Shown one piece after another: positions 10,500-19,649 of a stretch of DNA of 64,000 nt (position 1 is its first letter; the number at the start of each line of letters is the position of its first letter). Below the pieces are notes generated by a model. It was not told the DNA's origin, searched no databases, and saw nothing but the letters and a program-made list of their open reading frames with translations. The position numbers and the translations under genes were made by a program. Origin of the DNA: Serpens gallinarum. GTDB lineage: Bacteria; Pseudomonadota; Gammaproteobacteria; Pseudomonadales; Pseudomonadaceae. The stretch is from the NCBI RefSeq assembly GCF_014836765.1, contig NZ_JACSQG010000003.1, forward strand, positions 310,001-374,000, in the 5' to 3' direction.

Positions 10500-11585
10500 T
10501 TAGTGGTGTTCGGCCAATTGGGCGGCAGTACTGCCGGAGCGGTGGATACCACCCTGTCCGACCAGCAGCAAACGACCGTTCTGATCCGCACTCACGGCGG
10601 AAAGAGACTGACGGTCGGGGCGGTTGAAGACCGAGAAACTGCGGCCATCATTTTGGCTGACCAGCACGCTGCCCCCGTGTCCGACGATGACCAGCGTGCC
10701 GTCCGTTAGCAACGAGCCACCACTGAGGCCGAATTCCAGCGAACCATTGCCAGGCACATTCACCTGCACGGATTTCCAGTTAGCACCGAAATCGGTTGAA
10801 CGGTAAAGATGGCCACGCAGGCCATAGATCACCAGGGTGTTCGCCTGCTGAGTGCCCAGCGCACCGAACAGCGAGCCGTCGTATGGGCTTTCCAGACGCT
10901 CCCAGGTTTCGCCCCAGTCTGCGGAGCGGAACAGGGCACCCATTTCGCCGACGATCACCAACCCGGCATTCTTCACGGCGGCGATGGCATTGAGGTGCTG
11001 AGCGTCGTCGTTGTCGAGACGGTCGCTGACATCCTCCCAGCTTTGCCCACCATCGCGGGTTTCCAGCAGCGCGCCGTAGGCCCCAACGGCCAAGCCGTGC
11101 TGGCGATTCTCGAACCAGACATCCAGCAGCGGTGCTTCACGCTCGAGATCCTCGAACTGTTTCTGCCAGGTGGCACCGCCATCACGGGTGGCGAGAATCT
11201 GCGCATCATGTCCGACAACCCAGCCATAGTGGTCGTCGACAAAAGTAGCGGCGGTGAGAAGTTGACGGGTGGGCACCCGGGCCTGAACCCAGTTCACCCC
11301 ATTGTCATCGGAGAACAGAATATGTCCGCGTTCGCCGACGGTGACCAGACGGGCACCCGCATGCACGATATCCAGCGCCAGACTGCTCACGGCCTTCGGT
11401 GATTCCAGGGCGTACTGCAACTCGTCCCCTTGCGCCATGGCGGGCGTGGCCAACAGGGCCAGGGCAGAAATCATCCCGCACAGAGAAAGCGCTCTCGCCA
11501 GCGGCGAATGGAAATTGAATGCCGACACGCGGAAGGCATCCGCACGCAGGCCGGCATTAGTGCGCCGCACAACGGGCTCACTCAT
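10500..11585 (-). CDS. Ycf48/BNR-repeat periplasmic beta-propeller protein
   Basis: A 361-residue exported protein. A long N-terminus (residues 1-30) precedes a signal peptide ending LLATPAMAQG. The mature part contains repeated BNR/Asp-box motifs such as SDDNGVNWVQA, TRDGGATWQK, TRDGGQSWED, SADWGETWER, STDFGANWKS and SQNDGRSFS, giving about six or seven blades similar to Ycf48/HCF136. In Pseudomonas, genes of this type frequently neighbour MMPL-type RND transporters together with DUF1302 and DUF1329 genes; those two are missing here. The likely role is assembly or partner binding for the transporter. GGGGAGAA precedes the start at 11585 by 6 bases. Confidence 0.88.
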   Translation of the reverse strand: MSEPVVRRTNAGLRADAFRVSAFNFHSPLARALSLCGMISALALLATPAMAQGDELQYALESPKAVSSLALDIVHAGARLVTVGERGHILFSDDNGVNWVQARVPTRQLLTAATFVDDHYGWVVGHDAQILATRDGGATWQKQFEDLEREAPLLDVWFENRQHGLAVGAYGALLETRDGGQSWEDVSDRLDNDDAQHLNAIAAVKNAGLVIVGEMGALFRSADWGETWERLESPYDGSLFGALGTQQANTLVIYGLRGHLYRSTDFGANWKSVQVNVPGNGSLEFGLSGGSLLTDGTLVIVGHGGSVLVSQNDGRSFSVFNRPDRQSLSAVSADQNGRLLLVGQGGIHRSGSTAAQLAEHH

Positions 11586-11618
11586 ACAGCGTTCTCCCCT
11601 TATTGTTATTTTGGAATG

Positions 11619-11650
11619 CCGTCATTTTTGACGGTCTGCCTATCCTAGGC
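11619..11650. promoter_or_regulatory. palindromic elements upstream of the Ycf48-RND operon
   Basis: Two adjacent palindromes lie in the 180-base gap upstream of the Ycf48-like gene: CCGTCA-TTTT-TGACGG (11619-11634) and GCCTA-TCC-TAGGC (11638-11650). They lie 35-65 bases before the start codon, where an operator would be expected. No trailing T run supports a terminator. The binding protein is unknown. Confidence 0.3.
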
Positions 11651-11766
11651 AGCTTTGAAAAGCCCTGACAATCGGCGCAACGTTATCTTTTGTTAAGCCA
11701 TCACCATGATTGATGGCCCAATCGACAGTTTGAGAGAAGATGTGCAGTAGGCAGGTAAAATCAACC

Positions 11767-12201
11767 TCAAGCTTGCAGTCTGACCAATGCATCACGCAGA
11801 TACGGAGGAATCGCCACGGGTCGATTGCTCTGCCGGTCGACGAACACATGCACGAAGCGCCCTGCTGCACAGGCTTCCTCGACTCCGTGCTTGAAGACCG
11901 CCAGCTCGTACTGCACTGAACTGTTCCCCAGCGTAGCGACCCGCAGCCCAACCTCGATGCGGTCCGGGAATGCCAAGGAGGCATAGTAATCGCAGGCAGA
12001 ACTGACCACAAAACCGACCACGTCGCCTTCATGGATATCCAGACCGCCCTGCTCGATCAGGTAGGTGTTTACCGCGCTGTCGAAAAAACCGTAATAGGTC
12101 ACATTGTTGACGTGACCGTAGATATCGTTGTCGTGCCAGCGGGTTGTGATCAACTGCAGATAGGGGTAGTCGCTACGCAGCGCTTGGGGTTGTGACGGCA
12201 T
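11767..12201 (-). CDS. acyl-CoA thioesterase, 4-hydroxybenzoyl-CoA thioesterase (hotdog) family
   Basis: A 144-residue hotdog-fold protein with the family active-site pattern RWHDNDIYGHVNNVTYYGFFD, where the Asp in DNDIYGHVNN is the expected catalytic residue. Proteins of this length act on acyl-CoA thioesters, commonly aromatic or short-chain; the substrate cannot be read from sequence. Start at 12201 aligns with the family N-terminus; a longer frame exists but lacks a ribosome site. It lies 72 bases downstream of the MFS transporter gene on the same strand and may share its transcript. Confidence 0.87.
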   Translation of the reverse strand: MPSQPQALRSDYPYLQLITTRWHDNDIYGHVNNVTYYGFFDSAVNTYLIEQGGLDIHEGDVVGFVVSSACDYYASLAFPDRIEVGLRVATLGNSSVQYELAVFKHGVEEACAAGRFVHVFVDRQSNRPVAIPPYLRDALVRLQA

Positions 12202-12273
12202 AACTGAATTCCTGACACATTGAACAAAGCCTTTCCACCGGAAAGGCGCTACATCCATACGGGACCAATGGCC

Positions 12274-13599
12274 TCAGGCCGCCGCTTCAACCAGGCCGTT
12301 ACGCATGGCCAGAGCGTCCTGCTGGAAACCACGGGATGCCTGGAACAACAGTCCCATGGTGAGCAACAGACTGATGGGGATCAGCAGCATCGCGTCGTGC
12401 AGCCCGATGGACTTGAAGGCTTCGGTCATCTCGCTGGCACCGGCGCTGAGCATGGCTGCGTGCGCGTAGTAGTCGGACAGCAGCCCCACGACGACAGGGC
12501 CTAGGCCGCCCCCCAGCAGGTAAAGACCGGCAAAGAACAGGGCCATGGCGGTCGCCCGCAGACGTGGTTCGACCACATCCTGCAGGGCGGTGTAGACGCA
12601 GGTATAAAAGTTGTAAGAAAACAGCCAGCCGATACTGAAGACCGCCACGAAGAGCGCGAAATCGATCTGCCCCGCCAGCAGGGCCCAGCCTGTAGTCAGC
12701 GTCGCGATCAGCATGCTCAGGGTGGCAAACAGCAGCCGCCCGCGCGCCCATTTCTGATGGATACGGTCGGCAATCCAGCCCCCCAGCGTCAGCCCGAGCA
12801 ATCCGGTCAGGCCGACGATGACCCCGGTGGCCATCGCCGCGGAACTTAGCGGCACCCCAAAATAACGCATCATCATCGGCACCATGAAGGCGTTGCAGGC
12901 ATAGGTGGCGAAGTTGAAGCACAACCCGGCCAGCATCAGCCACCAGAAGGTGCGAATGGCCAACACCTTGCGCATCGGTTTGTCGACCTTGGCTTGCGAG
13001 ACCACCACCGCCTCGGCCGCGCCCCGCCTGGGCTCCTTGATGAGAAAAATGAACAGCGCCAGCACGATGCCCGGGACAGCGGCTATGAAGAAGGGCGCGC
13101 GCCAACTGTCGAAGAGCTCGACCATGTAGCCAATGGTAAAAAACGCCAGCAGCAGGCCCAGCGGCAACCCCAGCATGAAGATCCCCATCGCCCGGGAGCG
13201 CTTATGGGCAGGAAACAAGTCACCGATCAGTGAATTGGCCGCCGGCGCATAGCTGGCCTCGCCAATCCCGATACCCATGCGCACCAACAGGAAGCTCCAA
13301 TAATTCCAGGCCATACCGTTGACCGCGGTCAGGCCGCTCCAGGCGATCAGCCCCCAGCCCATGATTTTGCGCCGCGCGCCGGTATCGGCCATACGGCCTA
13401 GTGGAAGGCCCGCCAGCGCATAAACGATGGTGAATGCAGTACCAAGCAGGCCTAGCTGAAAATCGCTGAGGTTCCACTCCAGCCGTAGCGGCTCGTTGAT
13501 GATCGCCGGGATGGTTCGGTCAAAGAAGTTGAACAGATTTGCCAGGAACAATAGAAACAACACGCGCCACGCGTTGACTGCTTGGTGTGGGTTCTGCAT
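12274..13599 (-). CDS. MFS transporter, spinster-like subgroup
   Basis: A 441-residue transporter with twelve predicted helices. Key motifs are NLFNFFDRTIPAIINEPL in helix 1, LPLGRMADTGARRKIMG in the loop 2-3 (the GRxxDxxxRRxxxG motif A), and IGIGEASYAPAANSLIGDLFPAHKRSRAMGIF in helices 4-5. FDRTIPA and GEASYAPA are typical of the spinster-like MFS branch, whose bacterial members are poorly characterised and are often found near aromatic or fatty-acid genes. AGAGGT lies about 7 bases before the start at 13599. Function: proton-coupled uptake or export of an unidentified small molecule. Confidence 0.88.
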   Translation of the reverse strand: MQNPHQAVNAWRVLFLLFLANLFNFFDRTIPAIINEPLRLEWNLSDFQLGLLGTAFTIVYALAGLPLGRMADTGARRKIMGWGLIAWSGLTAVNGMAWNYWSFLLVRMGIGIGEASYAPAANSLIGDLFPAHKRSRAMGIFMLGLPLGLLLAFFTIGYMVELFDSWRAPFFIAAVPGIVLALFIFLIKEPRRGAAEAVVVSQAKVDKPMRKVLAIRTFWWLMLAGLCFNFATYACNAFMVPMMMRYFGVPLSSAAMATGVIVGLTGLLGLTLGGWIADRIHQKWARGRLLFATLSMLIATLTTGWALLAGQIDFALFVAVFSIGWLFSYNFYTCVYTALQDVVEPRLRATAMALFFAGLYLLGGGLGPVVVGLLSDYYAHAAMLSAGASEMTEAFKSIGLHDAMLLIPISLLLTMGLLFQASRGFQQDALAMRNGLVEAAA

Positions 13600-13762
13600 G
13601 GGACAGACCTCTTTTTTATTATTGGACCACCGATCTCCGCACACGCCGGAGTACACCACCACTCTAGAGCCTTGGCAGGTGCTTTGGCGCATAGATTCGC
13701 AAGACGAATATCAGCCAATGAATGCTGAGTACTAGGTAGCCACTCCTCTGCGCTGACACGCA

Positions 13763-13798
13763 CAAAAAAAAGAGCTACCCAGCGAACCGGGTAGCTCT
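13763..13798 (-). terminator. rho-independent terminator after the chemoreceptor gene
   Basis: Ten-base perfect stem AGAGCTACCC/GGGTAGCTCT with an eight-base loop; on the minus strand the hairpin is followed by seven or more T residues. It lies 44 bases past the chemoreceptor stop codon. Confidence 0.92.
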
Positions 13799-13841
13799 CC
13801 ATCCACACTGACACAGTTTCGGCAGTTTGACCCCAGCTCAT

Positions 13842-15461
13842 TCAGAGCTTGAAGCGAGCCACCAGGCGGTTCAGTTCCGCCGCCAGGCGTACCAGTTCTT
13901 CGCTGATCTGCGAGTTCTGGGTCGCCTCGGTGGACGTAGTATCTGCGCTCTGGCTGATGGAGATGATGTTACGGTTGATCTCCTCGGCCACCGCGCTCTG
14001 TTCTTCGGCGGCGGTCGCCACCTGGGCGTTCATGTCATTGATCAGGGTAACTTCATTGGCAATGGCACTCAGGCTATCCGCCGCCCTGGCAACGAAGTCA
14101 GCACCGGAGCGAGCCTGGGACTGCGCCCCTTCCATGGCATTCACCGCATTGCGCACGCCGCCCTGCAGCTGCTCGATCATTGCCTGGATTTCTTCTGTGG
14201 ACTGCTGGGTGCGAGACGCCAGCGTGCGCACCTCGTCGGCCACGACGGCGAAGCCACGGCCCTGCTCACCCGCCCGCGCCGCCTCGATGGCCGCATTGAG
14301 GGCCAGCAGGTTGGTCTGCTCGGCGATGCCGTTGATCACCCCCACGACCATGCCGATTTTCGCGCTATCGTTTTCCACCCGTTGGATGACGCCAGCAGCT
14401 TTCTCGATTTCGCGAATCAAGATCTCGATGCCCTTCAGCGCGTCGTCGGCCACTTGCACACCGGCGCGCGTCTCGTCGTCGGCACTGCGTGAAGCGGTGG
14501 CCGTCTGGCTGGCATTTTTTGCCACTTCCTGGACGGTGGCACTCATCTCGTTCATCGCCGAGGCGACCATATCGGTTTCGGTGCGCTGCTCCATCACGGC
14601 GCTCAGCGTCTTTTCCGCAACCCTGGAGACACGTTGCGAGGCATTACCCAGCTTGTCAGTGACCCCGGCCACAGCTCCCAGGCTCTGACGGAACTTGCCG
14701 ATCATCTCGTTGAAGGCGTGCCCCATGGCACCGATCTCATCCTGGGCTTGCACCTTCACAGCAAGGCTCAGGTCCTCGTCACGGGCCATGTGCTCCATGG
14801 TGTGACGCATGGCGGTGATGCGGCTGATGATTACCCGACGCACCGTATAACCCATGATCACCACACCAGCCACCAGCAGGACCAGCTGTATGAGGGCCGA
14901 AATCAGAATATTGCGATCGACCTCGGCGTCCAGCTTGGACAGGTCATAGCTGATGCGCACAGCGCCCACCACGGCATCTTCCCTGACCTGGTGACACGCC
15001 AGGCAATCGGTGCCGCGATAGTCCTTCTGCGCAATGATCGGGTTGATCACCGTAAGGAGACGACCATTGGCGTTTTCCCTCACATCGATGACCGATTCCC
15101 CGGCCAGCGCGCGCCGGTCCATGGCATCGGCAGGCGCCTGGTGATCGTAACCGGGCCCGAAGACGCGGGTGATTTCCTCATCGCGGATGATGCGTGCATC
15201 GACAACGCCAGGGCGGGCGAGAATCTTGTCGCGCAACACGCTGCGTTGAGCCATGGTGCCGGTCAGCATCATGGTGTTGATGCTGTCGAAATAGGAGTCG
15301 GCGGCGTCCTTGGTCTGCTGCTCGACTACTTGCAGTACCAGTCGCTTCTCGGTACTGGCCGCATACAGCAGAGAGACGAGCATGAGCAGGCTCAGCACCA
15401 ACAGCAAAGCCAGGTTGATCTTGGTCTGGACAGACATCTGTCGTTTGGCGGTAGTGCTCAT
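13842..15461 (-). CDS. methyl-accepting chemotaxis protein with a periplasmic c-type haem motif
   Basis: A 539-residue chemoreceptor: TM1 at about residues 15-35, periplasmic sensor 36-185, TM2 186-206, HAMP to about 260, then a cytoplasmic signalling domain with the highly conserved hairpin tip [20 protein letters not shown]. The sensor contains C153-L-A-C156-H157, a CxxCH haem c attachment motif, in a region with the [15 protein letters not shown] and [14 protein letters not shown] patterns of single-Cache haem sensors. Comparable haem-bearing receptors are known from Geobacter. It may therefore sense redox state, oxygen or NO. Start at 15461 was picked for its AGGAGC ribosome site; 31 extra codons upstream are not needed. 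No che genes are adjacent. Confidence 0.93.
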   Translation of the reverse strand: MSTTAKRQMSVQTKINLALLLVLSLLMLVSLLYAASTEKRLVLQVVEQQTKDAADSYFDSINTMMLTGTMAQRSVLRDKILARPGVVDARIIRDEEITRVFGPGYDHQAPADAMDRRALAGESVIDVRENANGRLLTVINPIIAQKDYRGTDCLACHQVREDAVVGAVRISYDLSKLDAEVDRNILISALIQLVLLVAGVVIMGYTVRRVIISRITAMRHTMEHMARDEDLSLAVKVQAQDEIGAMGHAFNEMIGKFRQSLGAVAGVTDKLGNASQRVSRVAEKTLSAVMEQRTETDMVASAMNEMSATVQEVAKNASQTATASRSADDETRAGVQVADDALKGIEILIREIEKAAGVIQRVENDSAKIGMVVGVINGIAEQTNLLALNAAIEAARAGEQGRGFAVVADEVRTLASRTQQSTEEIQAMIEQLQGGVRNAVNAMEGAQSQARSGADFVARAADSLSAIANEVTLINDMNAQVATAAEEQSAVAEEINRNIISISQSADTTSTEATQNSQISEELVRLAAELNRLVARFKL

Positions 15462-15677
15462 GTTGCTCCTTAGTGCTTCCTCGCCGGCGCGGCAGGAAAC
15501 CCCAGCACGAGAATCAGGGAGGTGTAGGGCATGGTTTCTCACCGCTATCGGCAAGAGGCTGAAACCTGATGGTTTCCATGGGGTGTAATCACCCCAGGCG
15601 TGATATTAAATGAGTGGCCACCACCACATATTGCCCTGGAGCAATGAATGAGCGGGTATGCATAAAAAAAACGGCAC

Positions 15678-15711
15678 AAAAAAAGCGTTACCCAACAACG
15701 GGTAACGCTTT
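15678..15711 (-). terminator. rho-independent terminator after pepN
   Basis: Twelve-base stem AAAGCGTTACCC/GGGTAACGCTTT around a six-base loop AACAAC, with an A run on the plus strand that becomes the T run on the pepN strand. It lies about 18 bases past the pepN stop codon. Confidence 0.92.
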
Positions 15712-15729
15712 GGTCATCTTGCGGGATGA

Positions 15730-18387
15730 TCAGTTGAGGCTTTTACTCACCACCTCGTAGACATCTGCCGACAGCTCTCCACTGGCCAGAATGCGCTTCA
15801 GCTCACCCTGGATCAGCGCCTGACGAGTCGCGTCGTACTTGCGCCAGCGAGTCAGCGGCGCCAACTGGCGGGCGGCGATTTGCGGGTTGAAGCCATCCAG
15901 GGCAATCACCTGATCGGCAAGAAAGCGGTAACCGCTACCATCGGCGGCGTGGAAATTGATCAGGTTCTGATTAGCGAAAGCACCGATCAGCGCCCGCACC
16001 TTGTTGGGGTTCTTGAGGTTGAAGGCCGGATGCTGCATCAACTGCTGAACGCGCGCCAAGCCGCCGGGCAGCGGGCTGCCGGCCTGCACGCTGAACCATT
16101 GGTCCATGACCAGCGGGTTGTCCTTGAAATGTTCGGCAAACTTGGCCAGCGAGGCGGCCTTTTCCGCCTCGAACGGCGAGTTGACCAGGACCGCCATGGC
16201 ATGCAGGCGCTCGGTCATGTTGTCAGTCTGCTCGAACTGTTCCAGGCACGCGGCCAGCACCTCATCCTTGCCGCTTTCCATCAGATACGACAGCGCAATG
16301 TTCTGTAGGGCGCGGCGCGCGAACTCTGCAGCCTCGGCGACATAGGCTCGCTCACGGGAAATGGCGCGATTTTCCTGGTAACGCGCCCACAGCGGCTCGA
16401 ACAGCTCGGCGGCGATCTGCTTGCGGGCGAACTCACGGGCAGCGTGAATCGCCTCCACATCGGCCACTTCGCTGATTTCCGCCAGGTAGGCTTCACCGGG
16501 CAGGCTGAGCATTTCGGCAACCATGGCCTGATCCAACTGATCGTTTTCCAGAACCGTGCGTAGCGCAGCAATCAAGCGTTGATCCAGCTCCAGGGCCTTG
16601 CCGGCCTGATGCTGGGCGATCAGCTCCTGCAGGATCTGCACCGCCAACTGCTGTCCGGCCTCCCAACGGTTGAATCCATCGGAATCGTGCTGCATGAGAA
16701 ACATCAACTGGTCGCGGCTGTAGGGGAAGCTCAGTTTGACCGGCGCGGAAAAACCTCGCAGCAGCGAGGGCAGCGGTTGCTCGGCGATATCCACGAAGGT
16801 GAATGACTGCTCGGCCTCGGTCAGCGACAGTACGCGACTGGTGCCCAGGGCCTCGGCCTCACCCTGAAGACGCAGCGGCAATTCAACGCCCTGGGCGTTC
16901 AGCAGACCCAATTCCACCGGGATGACAAACGGCTGCTTTTCCGGCTGGCCAGGGGTAGCCGGGCAGCTCTGCTTGAAGGTCAGAGTGTAGGTCTGCGCGG
17001 CGGCGTCATAGGCCTCGCGAACGTCCAAACGCGGCGTGCCGGCCTGGCTGTACCAGCGTTTGAACTGGGTCAGGTCGACGCCGCTGGCATCTTCCATGGC
17101 CTTGATGAAGTCGTCGCAGGTCACTGCCTGGCCGTCATGGCGTTCGAAGTACAGGTCGGAACCCTTGCGGAACGCCTCGGCGCCGAGCAGGGTGTGGATC
17201 ATGCGCAGCACTTCGGCACCCTTCTCGTACACGGTCAGGGTGTAGAAGTTGGAGATCTCCATGTAGGAATCCGGGCGCACCGGATGGGCCATGGGGCCGG
17301 CATCTTCAGCGAACTGGTGGGTGCGCAGATAGGCCACGTCTTCGATGCGCTTGACCGTGCGCGAATTCATGTCGGCACTGAATTCGGCGTCGCGGAATAC
17401 GGTAAAGCCTTCCTTGAGGGACAACTGGAACCAGTCACGGCAGGTCACGCGGTTGCCGGACCAGTTGTGGAAGTATTCATGGGCCAGGATGCCTTCGATG
17501 CGCTGGTGCGCGGCATCGGTGGCGGTCTCGGCCTTGGCCAGCACGGCGCTGGAGTTGAAGATATTGAGGCCTTTGTTCTCCATGGCGCCCATATTGAAAT
17601 CGTTGACCGCAACAATCATGAAGATGTCCAGGTCGTACTCGCGGCCATACACCTCTTCGTCCCAGCGCATGGATTTCTTCAGGCTGTCCATGGCGTGCTG
17701 GCACTTATCGATGTTTTCCGGCTCGACGTAAATGCGCAGGGCGACTTCACGGGCGCTCATGGTGGTGAAGGTGTCTTCCACACACCAGAGGTCACCGGCG
17801 ACCAGCGCAAACAGGTAAGCCGGTTTTTTGAACGGATCCTGCCAGGTGGCCCAGTGGCGACCGTTGTCACCGTCGCCACTGGCAATCGGGTTGCCGTTGG
17901 ACAGCAGAACCGGGTAGCGCTGCTTGTCAGCGCTGACTGTGGTGGTGAAGCTGCTCATCACGTCCGGGCGGTCGAGGTAATAGGTGATCTTGCGAAAGCC
18001 CTCGGCCTCGCACTGGGTGCAGAACATGGTGCCGGACTTATACAGCCCTTCCAGCGCGGTGTTGGTTTCCGGGTGGATACGCACCGTGCTGTCCAGGGTA
18101 AAGCTGGCACTGTCCGGCTGCACTGTCAGTTCGCTGGGGCTGAGCAAGTAGTCAGCGGCCGTCAGGTCGCGGTCGTCGAGGCGCAGCGACAACAGCTCCA
18201 TATTCTGGCCGTTGAGCACCAGCAGCGGCAGCCCCGGGCCGGCCTCAGGGTTGCGGCGCATCACCAGCTGGGCATGCACCAGACTGTGATCCTCGTACAG
18301 CTCGAAGGTCAGGCTGGTCTCGTCGATCAGATACTCGGGTACCTGGTAGTCCTTGAGATAAATGGTTTTCGGCTGTTCGGTACGCAT
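15730..18387 (-). CDS. pepN: aminopeptidase N (M1 metallopeptidase)
   Basis: An 885-residue zinc aminopeptidase that removes N-terminal residues from peptides in the cytosol during protein turnover. The GAMEN substrate-recognition motif is visible in FNMGAMENKGLN, and the zinc site is HEYFHNWSGNR with the distal Glu in LKEGFTVFRD. Length and the C-terminal helical bowl match E. coli-type PepN. The start at 18387 (MRTEQPKTIYLKDY) follows CAGAGG spaced 6 bases; the preceding in-frame ATG lacks this. The gene is monocistronic with its own terminator, followed upstream by DUF2797 and yeaC, an order I recall from P. aeruginosa. Confidence 0.98.
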   Translation of the reverse strand: MRTEQPKTIYLKDYQVPEYLIDETSLTFELYEDHSLVHAQLVMRRNPEAGPGLPLLVLNGQNMELLSLRLDDRDLTAADYLLSPSELTVQPDSASFTLDSTVRIHPETNTALEGLYKSGTMFCTQCEAEGFRKITYYLDRPDVMSSFTTTVSADKQRYPVLLSNGNPIASGDGDNGRHWATWQDPFKKPAYLFALVAGDLWCVEDTFTTMSAREVALRIYVEPENIDKCQHAMDSLKKSMRWDEEVYGREYDLDIFMIVAVNDFNMGAMENKGLNIFNSSAVLAKAETATDAAHQRIEGILAHEYFHNWSGNRVTCRDWFQLSLKEGFTVFRDAEFSADMNSRTVKRIEDVAYLRTHQFAEDAGPMAHPVRPDSYMEISNFYTLTVYEKGAEVLRMIHTLLGAEAFRKGSDLYFERHDGQAVTCDDFIKAMEDASGVDLTQFKRWYSQAGTPRLDVREAYDAAAQTYTLTFKQSCPATPGQPEKQPFVIPVELGLLNAQGVELPLRLQGEAEALGTSRVLSLTEAEQSFTFVDIAEQPLPSLLRGFSAPVKLSFPYSRDQLMFLMQHDSDGFNRWEAGQQLAVQILQELIAQHQAGKALELDQRLIAALRTVLENDQLDQAMVAEMLSLPGEAYLAEISEVADVEAIHAAREFARKQIAAELFEPLWARYQENRAISRERAYVAEAAEFARRALQNIALSYLMESGKDEVLAACLEQFEQTDNMTERLHAMAVLVNSPFEAEKAASLAKFAEHFKDNPLVMDQWFSVQAGSPLPGGLARVQQLMQHPAFNLKNPNKVRALIGAFANQNLINFHAADGSGYRFLADQVIALDGFNPQIAARQLAPLTRWRKYDATRQALIQGELKRILASGELSADVYEVVSKSLN

Positions 18388-18470
18388 GGGAACCTCTGAG
18401 AGCGTCAAGCGGTAACTTCAAGCGGCAAGTAAAAATCCGATGACTTCTACGCCAGGTGGAAGTGCATTCG

Positions 18471-19310
18471 TTAAATAGTACGGCTACTGCTTGCCGCGAC
18501 GGAATACGCAGTGAACTTGCGAACGTTGATCACCCCGGTATCCAGAATCAAATACTGACCCTTGATACCCATCAAGGTGCCTTCGACCACCGGGGTCTTT
18601 TCCAGGTCCAGGCTGACGATCTTGCTCGGATACGCCTGGACGGGATAGCGGATCTCCACCACCTCGGCATCCCTCAACGGCTGGATCGCCTGCAAGCCAT
18701 AACGCCCCTGCAGCGATTCAAGTCCCTCGGCGCAGGCCTCGAAGACCTGTTCGCGCACTGCCGGCAGGTCCACCGGCTCGGCATCGCCCTTGAGCAGGGC
18801 GCGCCAATTGGTACGGTCGGCCACTTGGGAACGCAACAAGTCTTCCACCAGCCCGGATTGCTGCCGGGTCGCCACACGCAAGATTGGCAACGCCTGGCTG
18901 GCGCCCTGATCGAGCCAGCGGGTGGGCAGCTGGGTGCCGCGCGTGATACCGACCTTGATGCCCGAGGAATTGGCCAGGTAAACCACGTGATCGGTCATGC
19001 AGAACTGCTCGCCCCACTGCGGATCGCGGCAGGTGCCCAACTCGTGGTGGCAGCGCTCCGGGCTCATGATGCAGGTGTCGCACTGCGGCAGTTTCTTGAA
19101 GCAGGGATAGCAGTATCCCTGACTGAAGCTCTTGTTGGTCTTGCGTCCACAATGGGTGCAATTGATGGCGCCCAGGTACTCCAGGCGCAAGCTCTTGCCG
19201 ATCAAGGGATTGACCGGCACCCGTTCTTCACCGAGGCGCAACGCATACTGTGCCTGTTCGCCCAGTTCGACCGCCATTTTCTCCAGCGCACCGCGTGCCA
19301 GCTCTTGCAT
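18471..19310 (-). CDS. DUF2797 protein with zinc-ribbon-like cysteines
   Basis: A 279-residue protein of the DUF2797 family. The N-terminal third holds a cysteine-rich block: CTHCGRKT (about residues 51-58), CYPCFKKLPQCDTC (about 67-80), C87 and H88-H89, then GTCRD; these could form two zinc sites. A conserved core follows (VYLANSSGIKVGITRGTQLPTRWLDQGA), which resembles the GIY-YIG/nuclease-like arrangement Y-x-A-...-KVGIT...RW and is my inference from the motif. Its start codon overlaps the stop of yeaC by one base, so the two are translationally coupled. Function not established. Confidence 0.85.
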   Translation of the reverse strand: MQELARGALEKMAVELGEQAQYALRLGEERVPVNPLIGKSLRLEYLGAINCTHCGRKTNKSFSQGYCYPCFKKLPQCDTCIMSPERCHHELGTCRDPQWGEQFCMTDHVVYLANSSGIKVGITRGTQLPTRWLDQGASQALPILRVATRQQSGLVEDLLRSQVADRTNWRALLKGDAEPVDLPAVREQVFEACAEGLESLQGRYGLQAIQPLRDAEVVEIRYPVQAYPSKIVSLDLEKTPVVEGTLMGIKGQYLILDTGVINVRKFTAYSVAASSSRTI

Positions 19311-19582
19311 CAGTGGCGGGTTCCGGAGGCCGGCGCAAACAGGTCACTGACCAGCTCGGCGGCTTTTTTCTTCTTCGAGCCGCACTCCTGGCCACCCATG
19401 TAGCCGGTACGCTCTTCCTCGGGCAGATTCTTCAATTCCCAGGCGATCATTGCCTGCAGGCAAAGCTCTTTTTGTTCCACTGACAACAGTCGCCCGTCGC
19501 CCCATTTTCCGATCTCGACGGCCTGCTTGAGGTTTTCGTAGATCTCGGGGGTGATGTTTTCGATGGCTTGGATAAAGGACAT
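19310..19582 (-). CDS. yeaC: YeaC-family (DUF1315) small protein
   Basis: A 90-residue acidic protein that matches the YeaC/DUF1315 family (SFIQAIENITPEIYENLKQAVEIGKWGDGRLLSVEQKELCLQAMIAW). The family has a conserved Trp-Gly-Asp-Gly element and a C-terminal basic/cysteine stretch (GGQECGSKKKKA). No biochemical function is known. It is translationally coupled to the DUF2797 gene (ATGA overlap at 19307-19310), and the pair is conserved next to pepN in related genomes as far as I recall. Confidence 0.9.
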   Translation of the reverse strand: MSFIQAIENITPEIYENLKQAVEIGKWGDGRLLSVEQKELCLQAMIAWELKNLPEEERTGYMGGQECGSKKKKAAELVSDLFAPASGTRH

Positions 19583-19649
19583 GGTCGGCTCCCAAAATAA
19601 ATTCCAAGCATTCTACCGGGCTGTACCGATTAAGGGAAAAGACGGGACT

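Noticed and set aside
11619-11634. Hairpin CCGTCA-TTTT-TGACGG considered as a terminator for the thioesterase gene
   Set aside because: There is no T run after the stem and it sits over 130 bases from the thioesterase stop, close to the start of the next gene. I listed it as an operator-like element instead.
15545-15552. GCCGATAG on the minus strand, resembling the -10 box of sigma28 flagellar promoters upstream of the chemoreceptor
   Set aside because: No TAAA-type -35 element occurs 15 bases upstream (the bases there are CATC), so I did not call a promoter.
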